Assembly: GCA_016715365.1 (NCBI GenBank)
Contig: JADKAM010000001.1
Span: 992,001 to 1,056,000, forward strand
DNA length: 64,000 nt
Direction: 5' to 3'
Source of the DNA: Chitinophagaceae bacterium
Lineage (GTDB): Bacteria > Bacteroidota > Bacteroidia > Chitinophagales > Chitinophagaceae
Part shown: positions 52,566-60,732 of the stretch, piece by piece
How positions within the stretch are numbered: position 1 is the stretch's first letter
Layout of the letters: every line of letters begins with the position of its first letter
Notes under the pieces: generated by a model
What the model was told of the DNA's origin: nothing
Seen by the model: the letters and a program-made list of their open reading frames with translations, nothing else
Database searches by the model: none
Made by a program: the position numbers and the translations under genes

Positions 52566-54092
52566 TCAATAATTTTCCCGGATTGCAAGCAGGAATTTTT
52601 CTACAGCACGTCTTACAGGAGTGGCGCCTGTTATATAATTATTGGCTAAAACAGAGAAGATAAGCAGCTTGCCTTTTTTGGTGATGAGGTAACCACTTAA
52701 GGCACAGTTGTTACTGAGAGTACCTGTTTTGGCGTAAATAAAACTGCTGTCTTTTTTATAATAGGAGGATAAAGTGCCGGTGCCGCCGGTAGGTAAAATA
52801 TTTTTAATTCGGTCCCAGCCAAACTCATTTTTTGTTTTGTTGAGGATGTACACAAAAGATTGCGGCGTAAATAAATTATACCGGCTCAGGCCGCTGCCAT
52901 CCACCCATTTTGGTTTTTGAGGTATGTCTTTCAGATCTGTTTTTAATAAGGTGTCAATAATTTTTTCATCGCTCATATAGCCCAAATGCTCATTGCTGGC
53001 CATTAATAAAGTTTGCTCCGCAAAAAAATTATCACTGCGGTGCATCATGGGTTTAAAGAGAGAGTCGGAGGGTTGGGAGTGGATGGGAGTAAAATCTAAT
53101 TTCAATCCTTGAGTTCCATTATAAATTTCTTTTTTATTCAAAAGTTCAGACAATATTTTTGAAGCAACAGAATGTTCATACGGCATAAAATTTAAACTTG
53201 TTGAATCTATTTTTGTATAGAAGGGAATTGCTACAGATTTTAATACAGTAGACGACCTTTCAAAATCAAAAATATTCGAGAATTGATGCCGGACGATTTT
53301 AATCTTCCCTTCTTTTTCCATTTCAATGAAATAGTTAAAATCGGCCTTTGTATTTAAATTTTTTTCAAAAAATGAAGGAGTTGTTTTAAGAAAATACTTT
53401 TGTACAGGGATGATTGAACTGTCTTTTTTTGTATTTCTTTTTTTCAATGCTAAATACCTTGCACTATTTTCTTCAACTTTCTCCAATTCAATTTTTATAA
53501 TATTTCCGTAAACAGGCATTGGGCTTCTTTCGGCCAAGTAAGGTTCATTATAATCATCCCAAGCCCAACCGCTGCCTAATGAACTGCTTTTCCAGGAATC
53601 TTGTGAAACAGTAAACTTATCAAATCTTGCGTTATGTAAAAAAGTAGAAACTGGCTGGTATGTAAATTCCGGGTTTAAAAAAGTAGGGTCTCCACTTGGG
53701 TTAAGTGCTAAAATTTTAATATTTCCATCTTTACTTGAAAGGGCATCATAAAAAGTATACCTCATCCCCACCAAACTATCCCCCAGGTATTTCATCCCTG
53801 CATACAATGTAAACAGTTTAGTATTGCTTGCCGGTATAAAATATTTTGTGGCATTATAATTATACCAATATTTATCAGTTGCCGGTTCGTAAATGCTGAT
53901 GCCGATATGGCCGGTGCTGATGGCGGTATCGTTTATTAAAATATCGTTGGCCTGTTTGCCTATCTGTTTGGATACCGAGCAGGAGCTGATAAAACCAAGC
54001 AACAGCAGGCAACCTAAAATCCGGCGAATGCCCAATGACCAATCACCAATGACTAATATCATCTTTACGTTTGATTCTTTTATATACCTCAT
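52566..54092 (-). CDS. dacB: D-alanyl-D-alanine carboxypeptidase/endopeptidase (PBP4 type, lipoprotein)
   Basis: 508 residues, peptidase family S13. Motifs: SNTKLFT near residue 83 (SxxK), HRSDNFFAEQ (SxN) near 365 and YAKTGTLSN (KTG) near 462. It removes or cleaves D-Ala-containing cross-links of murein in the periplasm. The N-terminus has a lipobox, LLLLGFISSC, so it should be a lipoprotein. The ~20 residues before that (MILVIGDWSLGIR) are encoded by a word-like repeat, so the true start may be the Met at residue 11 or the region may have been invaded. It is divergent from the K+ channel gene. Confidence 0.88.
   Translation of the reverse strand: MRYIKESNVKMILVIGDWSLGIRRILGCLLLLGFISSCSVSKQIGKQANDILINDTAISTGHIGISIYEPATDKYWYNYNATKYFIPASNTKLFTLYAGMKYLGDSLVGMRYTFYDALSSKDGNIKILALNPSGDPTFLNPEFTYQPVSTFLHNARFDKFTVSQDSWKSSSLGSGWAWDDYNEPYLAERSPMPVYGNIIKIELEKVEENSARYLALKKRNTKKDSSIIPVQKYFLKTTPSFFEKNLNTKADFNYFIEMEKEGKIKIVRHQFSNIFDFERSSTVLKSVAIPFYTKIDSTSLNFMPYEHSVASKILSELLNKKEIYNGTQGLKLDFTPIHSQPSDSLFKPMMHRSDNFFAEQTLLMASNEHLGYMSDEKIIDTLLKTDLKDIPQKPKWVDGSGLSRYNLFTPQSFVYILNKTKNEFGWDRIKNILPTGGTGTLSSYYKKDSSFIYAKTGTLSNNCALSGYLITKKGKLLIFSVLANNYITGATPVRRAVEKFLLAIRENY
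54022..54062 (-). repeat. Repeat tract (CCAATGA/CCAATCA words) in the dacB signal region
   Basis: Plus strand: GAATGCCCAATGACCAATCA then CCAATGACTAATATC, that is, about four copies of a 7-8 base word. The coding strand reads ATTGGTGATTGGTCATTGGGC and gives VIGDWSLGI just before the lipoprotein signal peptide. Confidence 0.6.
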
Positions 54093-54137
54093 TTGCCATT
54101 AAAGTTATAATTTTCAACACTAATTATAGCATACCGC

Positions 54138-55133
54138 ATGTTGCAGATAAAAAGGCTGAGGTTATTTTCAAGATTGATACTGCCGATAGCAATGTTGGTG
54201 CTTACCATACTATTTGGTACAGCAGGCTACATGGCTATAGAAAGCTTTAGTTTTTTAGAAGCCCTGTACATGACGGTGATCACCATTTCTACCGTAGGTT
54301 TTACAGAAGTAAGGCCACTGAGTGAAAGCGGCCGCATATTTACCATCTTCCTCATCCTGGTAAACCTGGGGCTATTCACTTATTTTGTAACCCTGCTTAC
54401 CCGTTTTTTTTCGGACGGAGAATTTACTAAACTGTATAAACAGATTAAAATGGAAAACAGTATTCAACAACTGCAACAGCATGTAATTATTTGTGGTTTT
54501 GGCCGTAACGGCAAAGAAAGTGCCCAGATCTTATTCAACAACAAAATTCCCTTTGTGGTGCTGGAAGAAAAAAATGAACTGGAAACAGATCTTGATTTTG
54601 ATGTTTCCTATTTTATGAAGGGCGATGCTACCAAAGATGAAGTGTTGCTGGAAGCCGGCATTAAAAATGCCAGGGCACTTATTACTACTTTGCCGGTAGA
54701 TGCTGATAATTTATTTGTGGTGCTTACGGCTAAACAGCTCAACCCAAATGTGAAAGTCATCAGCCGGGCATCGCAGGATTCATCTGTAAAAAAATTAAAA
54801 ATTGCCGGTGCCGATAATGTGATCATGCCCGATAAAATTGGCGGCGCCCACATGGCTACACTGGTAATACTACCCGATGTGGTAGAAATGCTGTCCATTA
54901 TGAGCACACAAAGTACAGATCGGTTTCGTGTGGCAGAAATACAGAGCAACAAAAATATTTCGCTGGGCGAACTGGATATGTGGAGCAAAACCAACTGCAC
55001 CATATTGGGAATAAAAAATCCCGGTAATCATTATACCATTAACCCCGATGCTTCTTACCAGATAAACCCCGGCGAACGTTTAATTGTAATGGGAAGTGAT
55101 GAGCAGATTGAAAAAGCAAAAAAATTGCTTTAA
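54138..55133 (+). CDS. Potassium channel with TrkA/RCK domain
   Basis: 331 residues. Two membrane helices (about 10-30 and 65-90) flank the pore loop MTVITISTVGFTEVRPLS; the filter is TVGF followed by TEV rather than GD. The RCK_N domain starts HVIICGFGRNGKESAQIL near 114 with its NAD-type glycine motif; RCK_C (TrkA_C) covers ~250-331. Such MthK-like channels open on calcium or nucleotide binding. The altered residues after the filter may change selectivity or rectification. Single gene. Confidence 0.87.
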   Translation: MLQIKRLRLFSRLILPIAMLVLTILFGTAGYMAIESFSFLEALYMTVITISTVGFTEVRPLSESGRIFTIFLILVNLGLFTYFVTLLTRFFSDGEFTKLYKQIKMENSIQQLQQHVIICGFGRNGKESAQILFNNKIPFVVLEEKNELETDLDFDVSYFMKGDATKDEVLLEAGIKNARALITTLPVDADNLFVVLTAKQLNPNVKVISRASQDSSVKKLKIAGADNVIMPDKIGGAHMATLVILPDVVEMLSIMSTQSTDRFRVAEIQSNKNISLGELDMWSKTNCTILGIKNPGNHYTINPDASYQINPGERLIVMGSDEQIEKAKKLL

Positions 55134-55189
55134 ACTTTTTAAAGAGGCCTGTTTATTTATTTTAGACTGTATTGAATTTAAAAACCCCT

Positions 55190-55242
55190 GACTAAAGACT
55201 AAAAACTAAAAACTAAAAACTCAAGACTCCTAACTCCTCTCC
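55190..55242. repeat. Repeat tract (GACTAAAAACT words) at the 3' end of the arginase-fold gene
   Basis: GACTAAAGACTAAAAACTAA, then AAACTAAAAACTCAAGACTC and CTAACTCCTCT: about five copies of an 8-9 base word. On the minus strand it carries the last codons (ERS) and stop codon of the arginase-fold gene at 55230-55232 and continues past it. Confidence 0.6.
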
Positions 55243-56357
55243 TGCGCCCTCAGCCATCTTTCCGGTATCTCATTGCGGCTGGCCTGTACATAATCGTTGT
55301 AGCTGCAGGGTATCATTTTTTTATTGGGTAACTGCATCCACCAACGGCCTGTTTTTTTGCTTTGCAGAAAAACAGATTCCACTTCATTAAAACTGGTATG
55401 GTACTCATTAAAATAATCCCTGTCTTCAATAGATGCTTCCTGTTTGCTGCGGCTTTTGCCATCAATAAAATACCAAAGCATTTGTGATATCTGTTTGGCG
55501 CTAAGCTCATGCAGATCCTGTTGCGGCAGGTAGCCATAAATGCCAAAACTGTTTACTTTATCGCTAAGTCCGGCAAACCTTGCCAGTATGCAGGCTTCTT
55601 CGCCGGTAAAACCATTGGGGCTTTCGGTGCTGGCTGGCGAGTCGCTGTGTTTGATAGCACTAATGTCGAAACTCAGTAAATGGGTGTTCCTGATAACCGG
55701 CTCCATCTCTTCTAAATTTTCACGTGCTGCACCAACGCGGTAACAATCAAAACGCAGCTTATCCATCGTTTCCAGCATACGGGGGTGCACAAAATAACTT
55801 TGAAAACCGATATGGTTGTAATGCTTTACCAGGTTGGGTTCGCCGGTAAGCATTTCCAGTAAAAAATTTTCGCTGCGGAGCGGATTTTCGCTTTTCAGGT
55901 TAATAGTTGCATCAATACAGGTTGCTTCCACAATCTGTTGCAGTTCTTTATAAGCAAAATATTGTGCCAGCGTTATATCATGCGATCCGCCCAGTAATAC
56001 AACCGTTTTGTTCATACGGAACAATTCGGCTACAACCGTTTTAATGGCGGCATAACTATCGTTTAAAGTAGCACCGGTTTTAATGTTTCCAATGTCGGCA
56101 ATAATTACATCTGTATGCCAGTAATGTAACTGGTATAATTGTTTGCGTATGGCATCTGCTGCACTGATGGTATTATCAAAAGCACCGCTTCCCCTGGTTT
56201 CATTTACGCCTACAAAAACAATATCTGCCCCGGTTATATCGGGCAGTTCGTTTTCGTAAATGGCAATATGTTTGGCAAACTGCCCATCGGTATATCCTTT
56301 ATCATCATTCAGTTCATGAACGGGAATGGCGGTTAAAAAATCGTGGAGGTCGTACAT
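55230..56357 (-). CDS. Arginase/formimidoylglutamase-fold protein with degraded metal site
   Basis: 375 residues, full length for the ureohydrolase fold. GGSHD keeps the first histidine ligand. The second motif reads CIDATINL where active enzymes have DAHxD, so His and Asp are replaced by Thr and Asn. The third reads SFDISAI where DxD is expected, so the second Asp is Ser. Three of six manganese ligands are thus changed. The N- and C-terminal parts (for example FGIYGYLPQQD, TGRWWMQLPNK) are conserved in Bacteroidota relatives often annotated as formimidoylglutamase. I infer a non-hydrolytic or regulatory protein. No hut genes are nearby. Confidence 0.8.
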   Translation of the reverse strand: MYDLHDFLTAIPVHELNDDKGYTDGQFAKHIAIYENELPDITGADIVFVGVNETRGSGAFDNTISAADAIRKQLYQLHYWHTDVIIADIGNIKTGATLNDSYAAIKTVVAELFRMNKTVVLLGGSHDITLAQYFAYKELQQIVEATCIDATINLKSENPLRSENFLLEMLTGEPNLVKHYNHIGFQSYFVHPRMLETMDKLRFDCYRVGAARENLEEMEPVIRNTHLLSFDISAIKHSDSPASTESPNGFTGEEACILARFAGLSDKVNSFGIYGYLPQQDLHELSAKQISQMLWYFIDGKSRSKQEASIEDRDYFNEYHTSFNEVESVFLQSKKTGRWWMQLPNKKMIPCSYNDYVQASRNEIPERWLRAQERS

Positions 56358-56482
56358 TAAAATTTTTGGACAAACCTAATTTATTAATTTCAGATTGTGT
56401 ATTTATCAGTATAAAATATGATAAATGTTATGTTTTTTCATATCGGTAAATTGTTAACTTCGCTACACCATAAATTTTAACG

Positions 56483-58209
56483 ATGAGCAATAAGCAGGAA
56501 GTATTAAATGACGTAGTAATTAAGTTTGCAGGAGACAGCGGTGATGGTATGCAATTAACCGGAAGCCAGTTCACCAATAACACAGCATTGCTGGGTATAG
56601 ACCTGGCTACCTTTCCCGATTTCCCCGCCGAAATACGTGCCCCAATAGGCACTTTACCTGGGGTGCATGCTTACCAGTTAAGGTTTTCAAGCGACCGGGT
56701 TTTTACGCCCGGAGATGCCTGCGATGTGCTGGTAGCAATGAATGCAGCGGCATTAAAAACAAATTTAAATGGATTAAAACCCGGGGGCAGAATTATTGCC
56801 AATGTAGATGGTTTTGATGCCAGGAATTTAAGATTGGCCAATTATCCTGAAGGTGTAAACCCACTGGAAGATAACAGCCTGGGTAATTATGAAGTGATAA
56901 GAATGGATGTAACCAAAATGACCCGTGAGGCATTAAAGGATATTACGATGGGAGTTAAGGAAAAGGACCGTGCAAAGAATATGTTTGTACTGGGCTTTTT
57001 GTACTGGATGTACAATCGTGATATGGAAACTACCATTGCTTTTTTTAAAGAGAAGTTTGGAAAAAAGCCGGAGATATTTGAAAGCAATGTAAAAGCAATG
57101 CAGGCTGGTTATAATTATGGAGATACAAATTTTTGGGCAGCTATCCCATTACACCGGCCAGCGATATTTTACACGATTTAAGTAAGTATAAAAATTTTGG
57201 TATTAAAACTTTCCAGGCAGAGGATGAGATAGCAGCCATTACATCGGCCATTGGTGCCAGTTATGGCGGAAGCCTGGCGGTTACAACCAGCAGCGGTCCT
57301 GGTATTGCATTAAAGGGAGAAGCCATTGGTTTGGCAGTAATGCTGGAGATTCCACTGGTGATCATTAACATACAAAGAGGCGGTCCATCTACCGGTTTGC
57401 CAACCAAAACAGAACAAAGTGATTTAATGCAGGCTTATTATGGCCGTAATGGCGAATGCCCGATGCCGGTAATTTCGGCTTCAACGCCCAGCGATTGTTT
57501 TAGTGCAGTGTATGAAGCTGCAAGAATTTCGGTACAACATATGACACCGGTAATGTTTTTAAGCGATGGATATATTGCCAATGGAGCAGAGCCCTGGAAA
57601 TTTCCTGCTGCTGCCGATTTACCTGAAATAAAAACCCAGTTTGCATCGCAAAATTTTGCCGATGTGATGGATAAGGAAGGCAAATTTCAACCGTATAAAA
57701 GAGATGATAAACTGGTTCGTCCCTGGGCCATACCCGGCACACCTGGTTTGGAGCACCGTGTGGGTGGATTGGAAAAAGCAGATATAACAGGTAACATCAG
57801 CTATGACCCGGAAAATCACCAGCACATGATTAAAACCAGGCAGGCTAAGGTTGATATGATCGCCAATTATATTCCTGATCAGCACCTGGATAGTGGACCG
57901 GAAACCGGAAAAGTACTGGTGCTGGGATGGGGCAGTACTTATGGTGCTATAAAAAGCGCCTGTATTGATTTGCAGAAAGAAGGGCATTCTGTATCACACG
58001 CACACCTGCGTTACATCAGGCCATTTCCAAAAAATCTGGGAGACATCCTTAAAAATTTTGATACCGTTTTAGTACCTGAAATTAATAACGGGCAGCTGGT
58101 AAGAATTATACGGGATGTGTATTTTGTTGATGCAAAACCATATAATAAAATAATGGGTGTACCCATTACAAAAGGCGAGCTGATCAATGAAATAAAAAAC
58201 CTGCTTTAA
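56483..58209 (+). pseudogene. korA: 2-oxoacid:acceptor oxidoreductase alpha subunit, broken by internal deletion
   Basis: KorA with KorB converts 2-oxoglutarate (or pyruvate) plus CoA to acyl-CoA using ferredoxin. Residues 1-214 (56483-57124) are the intact gamma domain, DVVIKFAGDSGDGMQLTGSQ to QAGYNYGDT. After that the frame runs into nonsense and stops at 57181. The alpha domain resumes one frame off as FLGSYPITPASDILHDLSKY (from ~57130) and is intact to 58209. About 40-45 residues normally joining the two (the TYRNI-G-N-A-WGL region) are missing. korB does not follow; a terminator and a convergent gene do. Either a true lesion or a mis-assembly between short repeats. Confidence 0.82.
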
Positions 58210-58231
58210 AAAGTTAAATAAGCAACCATGA

Positions 58232-58264
58232 AAAAAGCCCGTTCATTAACTGAATGGGCTTTTT
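58232..58264. terminator. Bidirectional terminator downstream of korA
   Basis: A 14-bp stem with one G:T (AAAAAGCCCGTTCA with TGAATGGGCTTTTT) and TTAAC loop lies between the convergent korA and outer-membrane protein genes. Confidence 0.87.
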
Positions 58265-58284
58265 AATATTTTTTTATCTTCTTA

Positions 58285-59220
58285 TTATCTTTTGATTCTT
58301 TCTCTGCCGAAAGTGTAACCAATTTTAACATTAAAGGTAAAGTAAGCGTCTTTGTTTTTAGAATGGCCACGTTCGCCGCCTACAACAGTTGTATGGCCTG
58401 GATTCAGTTCATACTGGCGGTCATTTAATAAAAGAGCATTGGTTAATTTAGCACCTGTAAAATAATTGGCGTATAAAGTAGGATCAATGTATTCCTTGCT
58501 CACATCATCCAGGTAATCGGTATTTAATTTCCTGTAAACAAACTCAGCTCTGACACTTAAAGCAGAACCAATGTCGTATTTAGCACCAATTCCCAAAGGA
58601 ATATTCAATTGGTTCAGGCTATATCTTTTTCTGTCGGCGTATTCCGCAAATCCCTGTCCTTCGGTGCTTAATGGCTGCAGATCAACCCATTTGCCGTTTA
58701 ATTTGCCTTGTGGTTTAAAAGAGAAAAATCCAATACCTGTAAGCAGGTAAGGAGAAATCAACGGGGGTTCTTTATCCTCATTGTTTCTGCCAATAATGTA
58801 TAACGGATGAATTTCAAGGCCCAGCATAAAGTCGGTTATCTTGGATTTGAAGCTTAAATTTCTTTCGTACCTGCCATAAGTTGATGGTGCTACTTTTGCC
58901 AGTACCTTGTCATCAGCCTCTACTGTACCAAAAGTAGCTTCCAGCCTTAAGGCCAGCATATACTCATACATGGCTGTAAGAGAAATACTACCGGCAAAAT
59001 TTGTTTTACCCAGGTTTAGATCTTTTACAAATTTTTTACCAACACCTTTATTGCCACCCAGGTCGGTTAAGCAATTCATGACACCTATTGAGCCTCCAAG
59101 CTCAAAAGTAATTGGATTATCGTAGTACTTATTATCATAAAAATAATATTGAGCCGAAGCTTTTTCTACGAATAGGGTAAGCATTAAAATAACGCTGAAA
59201 ACAATAGTGATTTTTTTCAT
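58285..59220 (-). CDS. Outer-membrane beta-barrel protein (DUF6089-like)
   Basis: 311 residues with a signal peptide ending KASAQ. The mature chain starts YYFYDNKYYDNPITFELGGSIGVMNCLTDLGGNKG, which resembles the PorG/DUF6089 family of Bacteroidota, then alternates amphipathic strands (FAGSISLTAMYEYMLALRLEATFG, LNIPLGIGAKYDIGSALSVRAEFVYRKLNTDYLDD, YFTFNVKIGYTFG). PorG-like proteins belong to the gliding/T9SS outer-membrane set, but this family link is tentative. Convergent with korA. Confidence 0.7.
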   Translation of the reverse strand: MKKITIVFSVILMLTLFVEKASAQYYFYDNKYYDNPITFELGGSIGVMNCLTDLGGNKGVGKKFVKDLNLGKTNFAGSISLTAMYEYMLALRLEATFGTVEADDKVLAKVAPSTYGRYERNLSFKSKITDFMLGLEIHPLYIIGRNNEDKEPPLISPYLLTGIGFFSFKPQGKLNGKWVDLQPLSTEGQGFAEYADRKRYSLNQLNIPLGIGAKYDIGSALSVRAEFVYRKLNTDYLDDVSKEYIDPTLYANYFTGAKLTNALLLNDRQYELNPGHTTVVGGERGHSKNKDAYFTFNVKIGYTFGRERIKR

Positions 59221-59310
59221 TTAATTATGTCCTTTTTTAAGATGTATTGGCTGGGGTTTTAAAAGGATTAGCTGTATATGCAAATAAAACGATTATTCTG
59301 CAATTTTAAA

Positions 59311-59955
59311 TCAACTTTTCAAAGTTTTCTTTACAAACTTACAGATACCGTTTAAACCGCATTCGCTGCACCGTGGTTTTCTGGCAGTGCAGATATATCT
59401 TCCGTGTAATATTAACCAATGATGGGCAATGTGTACATAAACCGGCGGTAAATTTTCGATTAATTGTTTTTCGGCTGCCAATGGCGTTTTGGCATTGGTG
59501 GTTAAACCCAACCTGGCACTCACCCTGAAAACATGTGTATCTACAGCCATATTGGGCTGATTGTCCAAAACGGAGGTGATAACATTGGCTGTTTTTCGAC
59601 CCACGCCGGGTAATAGTACCAGTTCATCAACGGTCATAGGAACCTGCCCGTTAAATTTCCCTGATAACATAGTGGCCATTCCTATCAGGTGTTTGGTTTT
59701 GTTATTTGGGTATGAAATGCTTTTAACCAGGGGGAACAGCTCTTCAAAAGTTGCTTTGCTCATCGCTGCAGCATCAGGATATTTTTCAAATATCCCGGGG
59801 GTAGTTAAATTAACTCTTTTATCTGTGCATTGGGCCGATAGAATGACAGCTACCAATAGTTGAAAAGGGTCATCGTATAACAATTCTGTTTCGGCATCCG
59901 GGGCATGTTCTAAAAAATAATCTATAAAAAAACGGTACCGGTCTTTCTTTGTCAT
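59311..59955 (-). CDS. nth: Endonuclease III
   Basis: 214 residues, a DNA glycosylase/AP lyase removing oxidised pyrimidines. The helix-hairpin-helix LLPGVGRKTANVI is near residue 120 with the catalytic lysine (K in GRKTAN); the catalytic Asp is in VDTHVFRVSARLGL near 142. Four C-terminal cysteines spaced C-x6-C-x2-C-x5-C (CTARKPRCSECGLNGIC) hold the 4Fe-4S cluster. A strong terminator hairpin ends just before its ATG, leaving no leader, which is unusual. Confidence 0.94.
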   Translation of the reverse strand: MTKKDRYRFFIDYFLEHAPDAETELLYDDPFQLLVAVILSAQCTDKRVNLTTPGIFEKYPDAAAMSKATFEELFPLVKSISYPNNKTKHLIGMATMLSGKFNGQVPMTVDELVLLPGVGRKTANVITSVLDNQPNMAVDTHVFRVSARLGLTTNAKTPLAAEKQLIENLPPVYVHIAHHWLILHGRYICTARKPRCSECGLNGICKFVKKTLKS

Positions 59956-59989
59956 AAAAAATCTCCCCCGATTTATATCGGGGGAGATT
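59956..59989 (-). terminator. Terminator directly before the nth start codon
   Basis: Perfect 13-bp arms (AATCTCCCCCGAT with ATCGGGGGAGATT; 59960-59972 and 59977-59989) with a TTAT loop and, on the minus strand, a T-run that runs straight into the nth ATG at 59955. It ends the 79-residue gene transcript. Any nth transcript from upstream must pass it, and a ribosome start is fully next to the stem. Confidence 0.8.
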
Positions 59990-60015
59990 AAAATTACATT
60001 AAAAGTATGATTGAA

Positions 60016-60255
60016 TTAAGCTTGTGGTGTAAGTTCTGCCACGGCTTTTTCAGCATAACTCAAAATATTGTCAATAGTTTTCTGGCTTGGTGACATTTTC
60101 AGTGTTTCCAGCCTGCTTTTGGCCGATGTGATCACTTCAAATTTTTCACGTAAACTCCAGTCTGTTTCCAAAGCAGCTTTGATTGCGGCTGTTTGTGCTG
60201 GGGAAGTTTCGTTATACAAATACTGTAACAGATCTTCCGGGGTAAAATTGTGCAT
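60016..60255 (-). CDS. 79-residue anti-sigma-like helical protein
   Basis: 79 residues, no signal, all helical. LLQYLYNETSPAQTAAIKAALETDWSLREKFEVITSAKSRL aligns by eye with each of the two modules of the anti-sigma-like protein at 26072 (same LLxY..E.s...xAI...L..D..L...); it lacks cysteines and a membrane helix. No sigma gene is adjacent: neighbours are the DivIC-like gene and nth. It may be a soluble remnant or orphan of an anti-sigma domain. Unknown function. Confidence 0.6.
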   Translation of the reverse strand: MHNFTPEDLLQYLYNETSPAQTAAIKAALETDWSLREKFEVITSAKSRLETLKMSPSQKTIDNILSYAEKAVAELTPQA

Positions 60256-60342
60256 GTTAAGTTGCTTGCGTTAAGAAATTAAATATCCATTATCCGGTTA
60301 TTAAACGGCTGTTACAAAGGAATATTGCTTTTACGTTAATTT

Positions 60343-60651
60343 TTATTTGTTTTCGGGGGCGGGTTTAACAATAAAAAGATCTTCATTGTCTTTTTTCATC
60401 AGGTATTTTTCTCGAGCATATTTTTCAATGCTTTGGGCATTATTTTTCAACAGATCCAATTCCTTCTTCGCATCAGTAATTTGCCCTTTTAAATGTAACT
60501 CACTGGTTTGCAGTTCATTCAGTTTGTCCCTGCGCTCTAAATCAGATAAAATATCCTTTGGATCAAAAAAAACCATCCATATAGCAAAGAAAACACCCGT
60601 AAGCAGGTATTTGTTTGTAAGCCAGGATGGAATGTGGGTTAGAAATTTCAT
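60343..60651 (-). CDS. Septum formation initiator family protein (FtsB/DivIC-like)
   Basis: 102 residues from the ATG at 60651; the frame is open to an ATG at 60681, but the nine residues between them come from a word-like repeat. One membrane helix (YLLTGVFFAIWMVFF), then a coiled coil (~35-75) and KYAREKYLMKKDNEDLFIVKP, the FtsB/DivIC C-terminal motif. It acts in the FtsQLB division complex. It lies directly downstream of eno, as its homologues do in many bacteria. Confidence 0.85.
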   Translation of the reverse strand: MKFLTHIPSWLTNKYLLTGVFFAIWMVFFDPKDILSDLERRDKLNELQTSELHLKGQITDAKKELDLLKNNAQSIEKYAREKYLMKKDNEDLFIVKPAPENK

Positions 60652-60654
60652 TTT

Positions 60655-60716
60655 GTTAATGGTTGATGGTTCATAGTTCACAGCAATCTTACCATGAGCT
60701 ATGAACCATTAACTAA
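60655..60716. repeat. Imperfect palindrome of ATGGTTGATGGTTCATAG words between eno and the DivIC gene
   Basis: Left GTTAATGGTTGATGGTTCAT, right ATGAGCTATGAACCATTAAC; the halves are complementary except a few positions. Same words as the tract at 26007-26074. It sits 16 bases past the eno stop and reaches the DivIC start. Confidence 0.65.
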
Positions 60717-60732
60717 CAGCTATTTTCCAAAT

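Noticed and set aside
57133..58209. A separate gene starting at the TTG 57133
   Set aside because: Its first residues are the middle of the KorA alpha domain; it is the second half of the broken korA.
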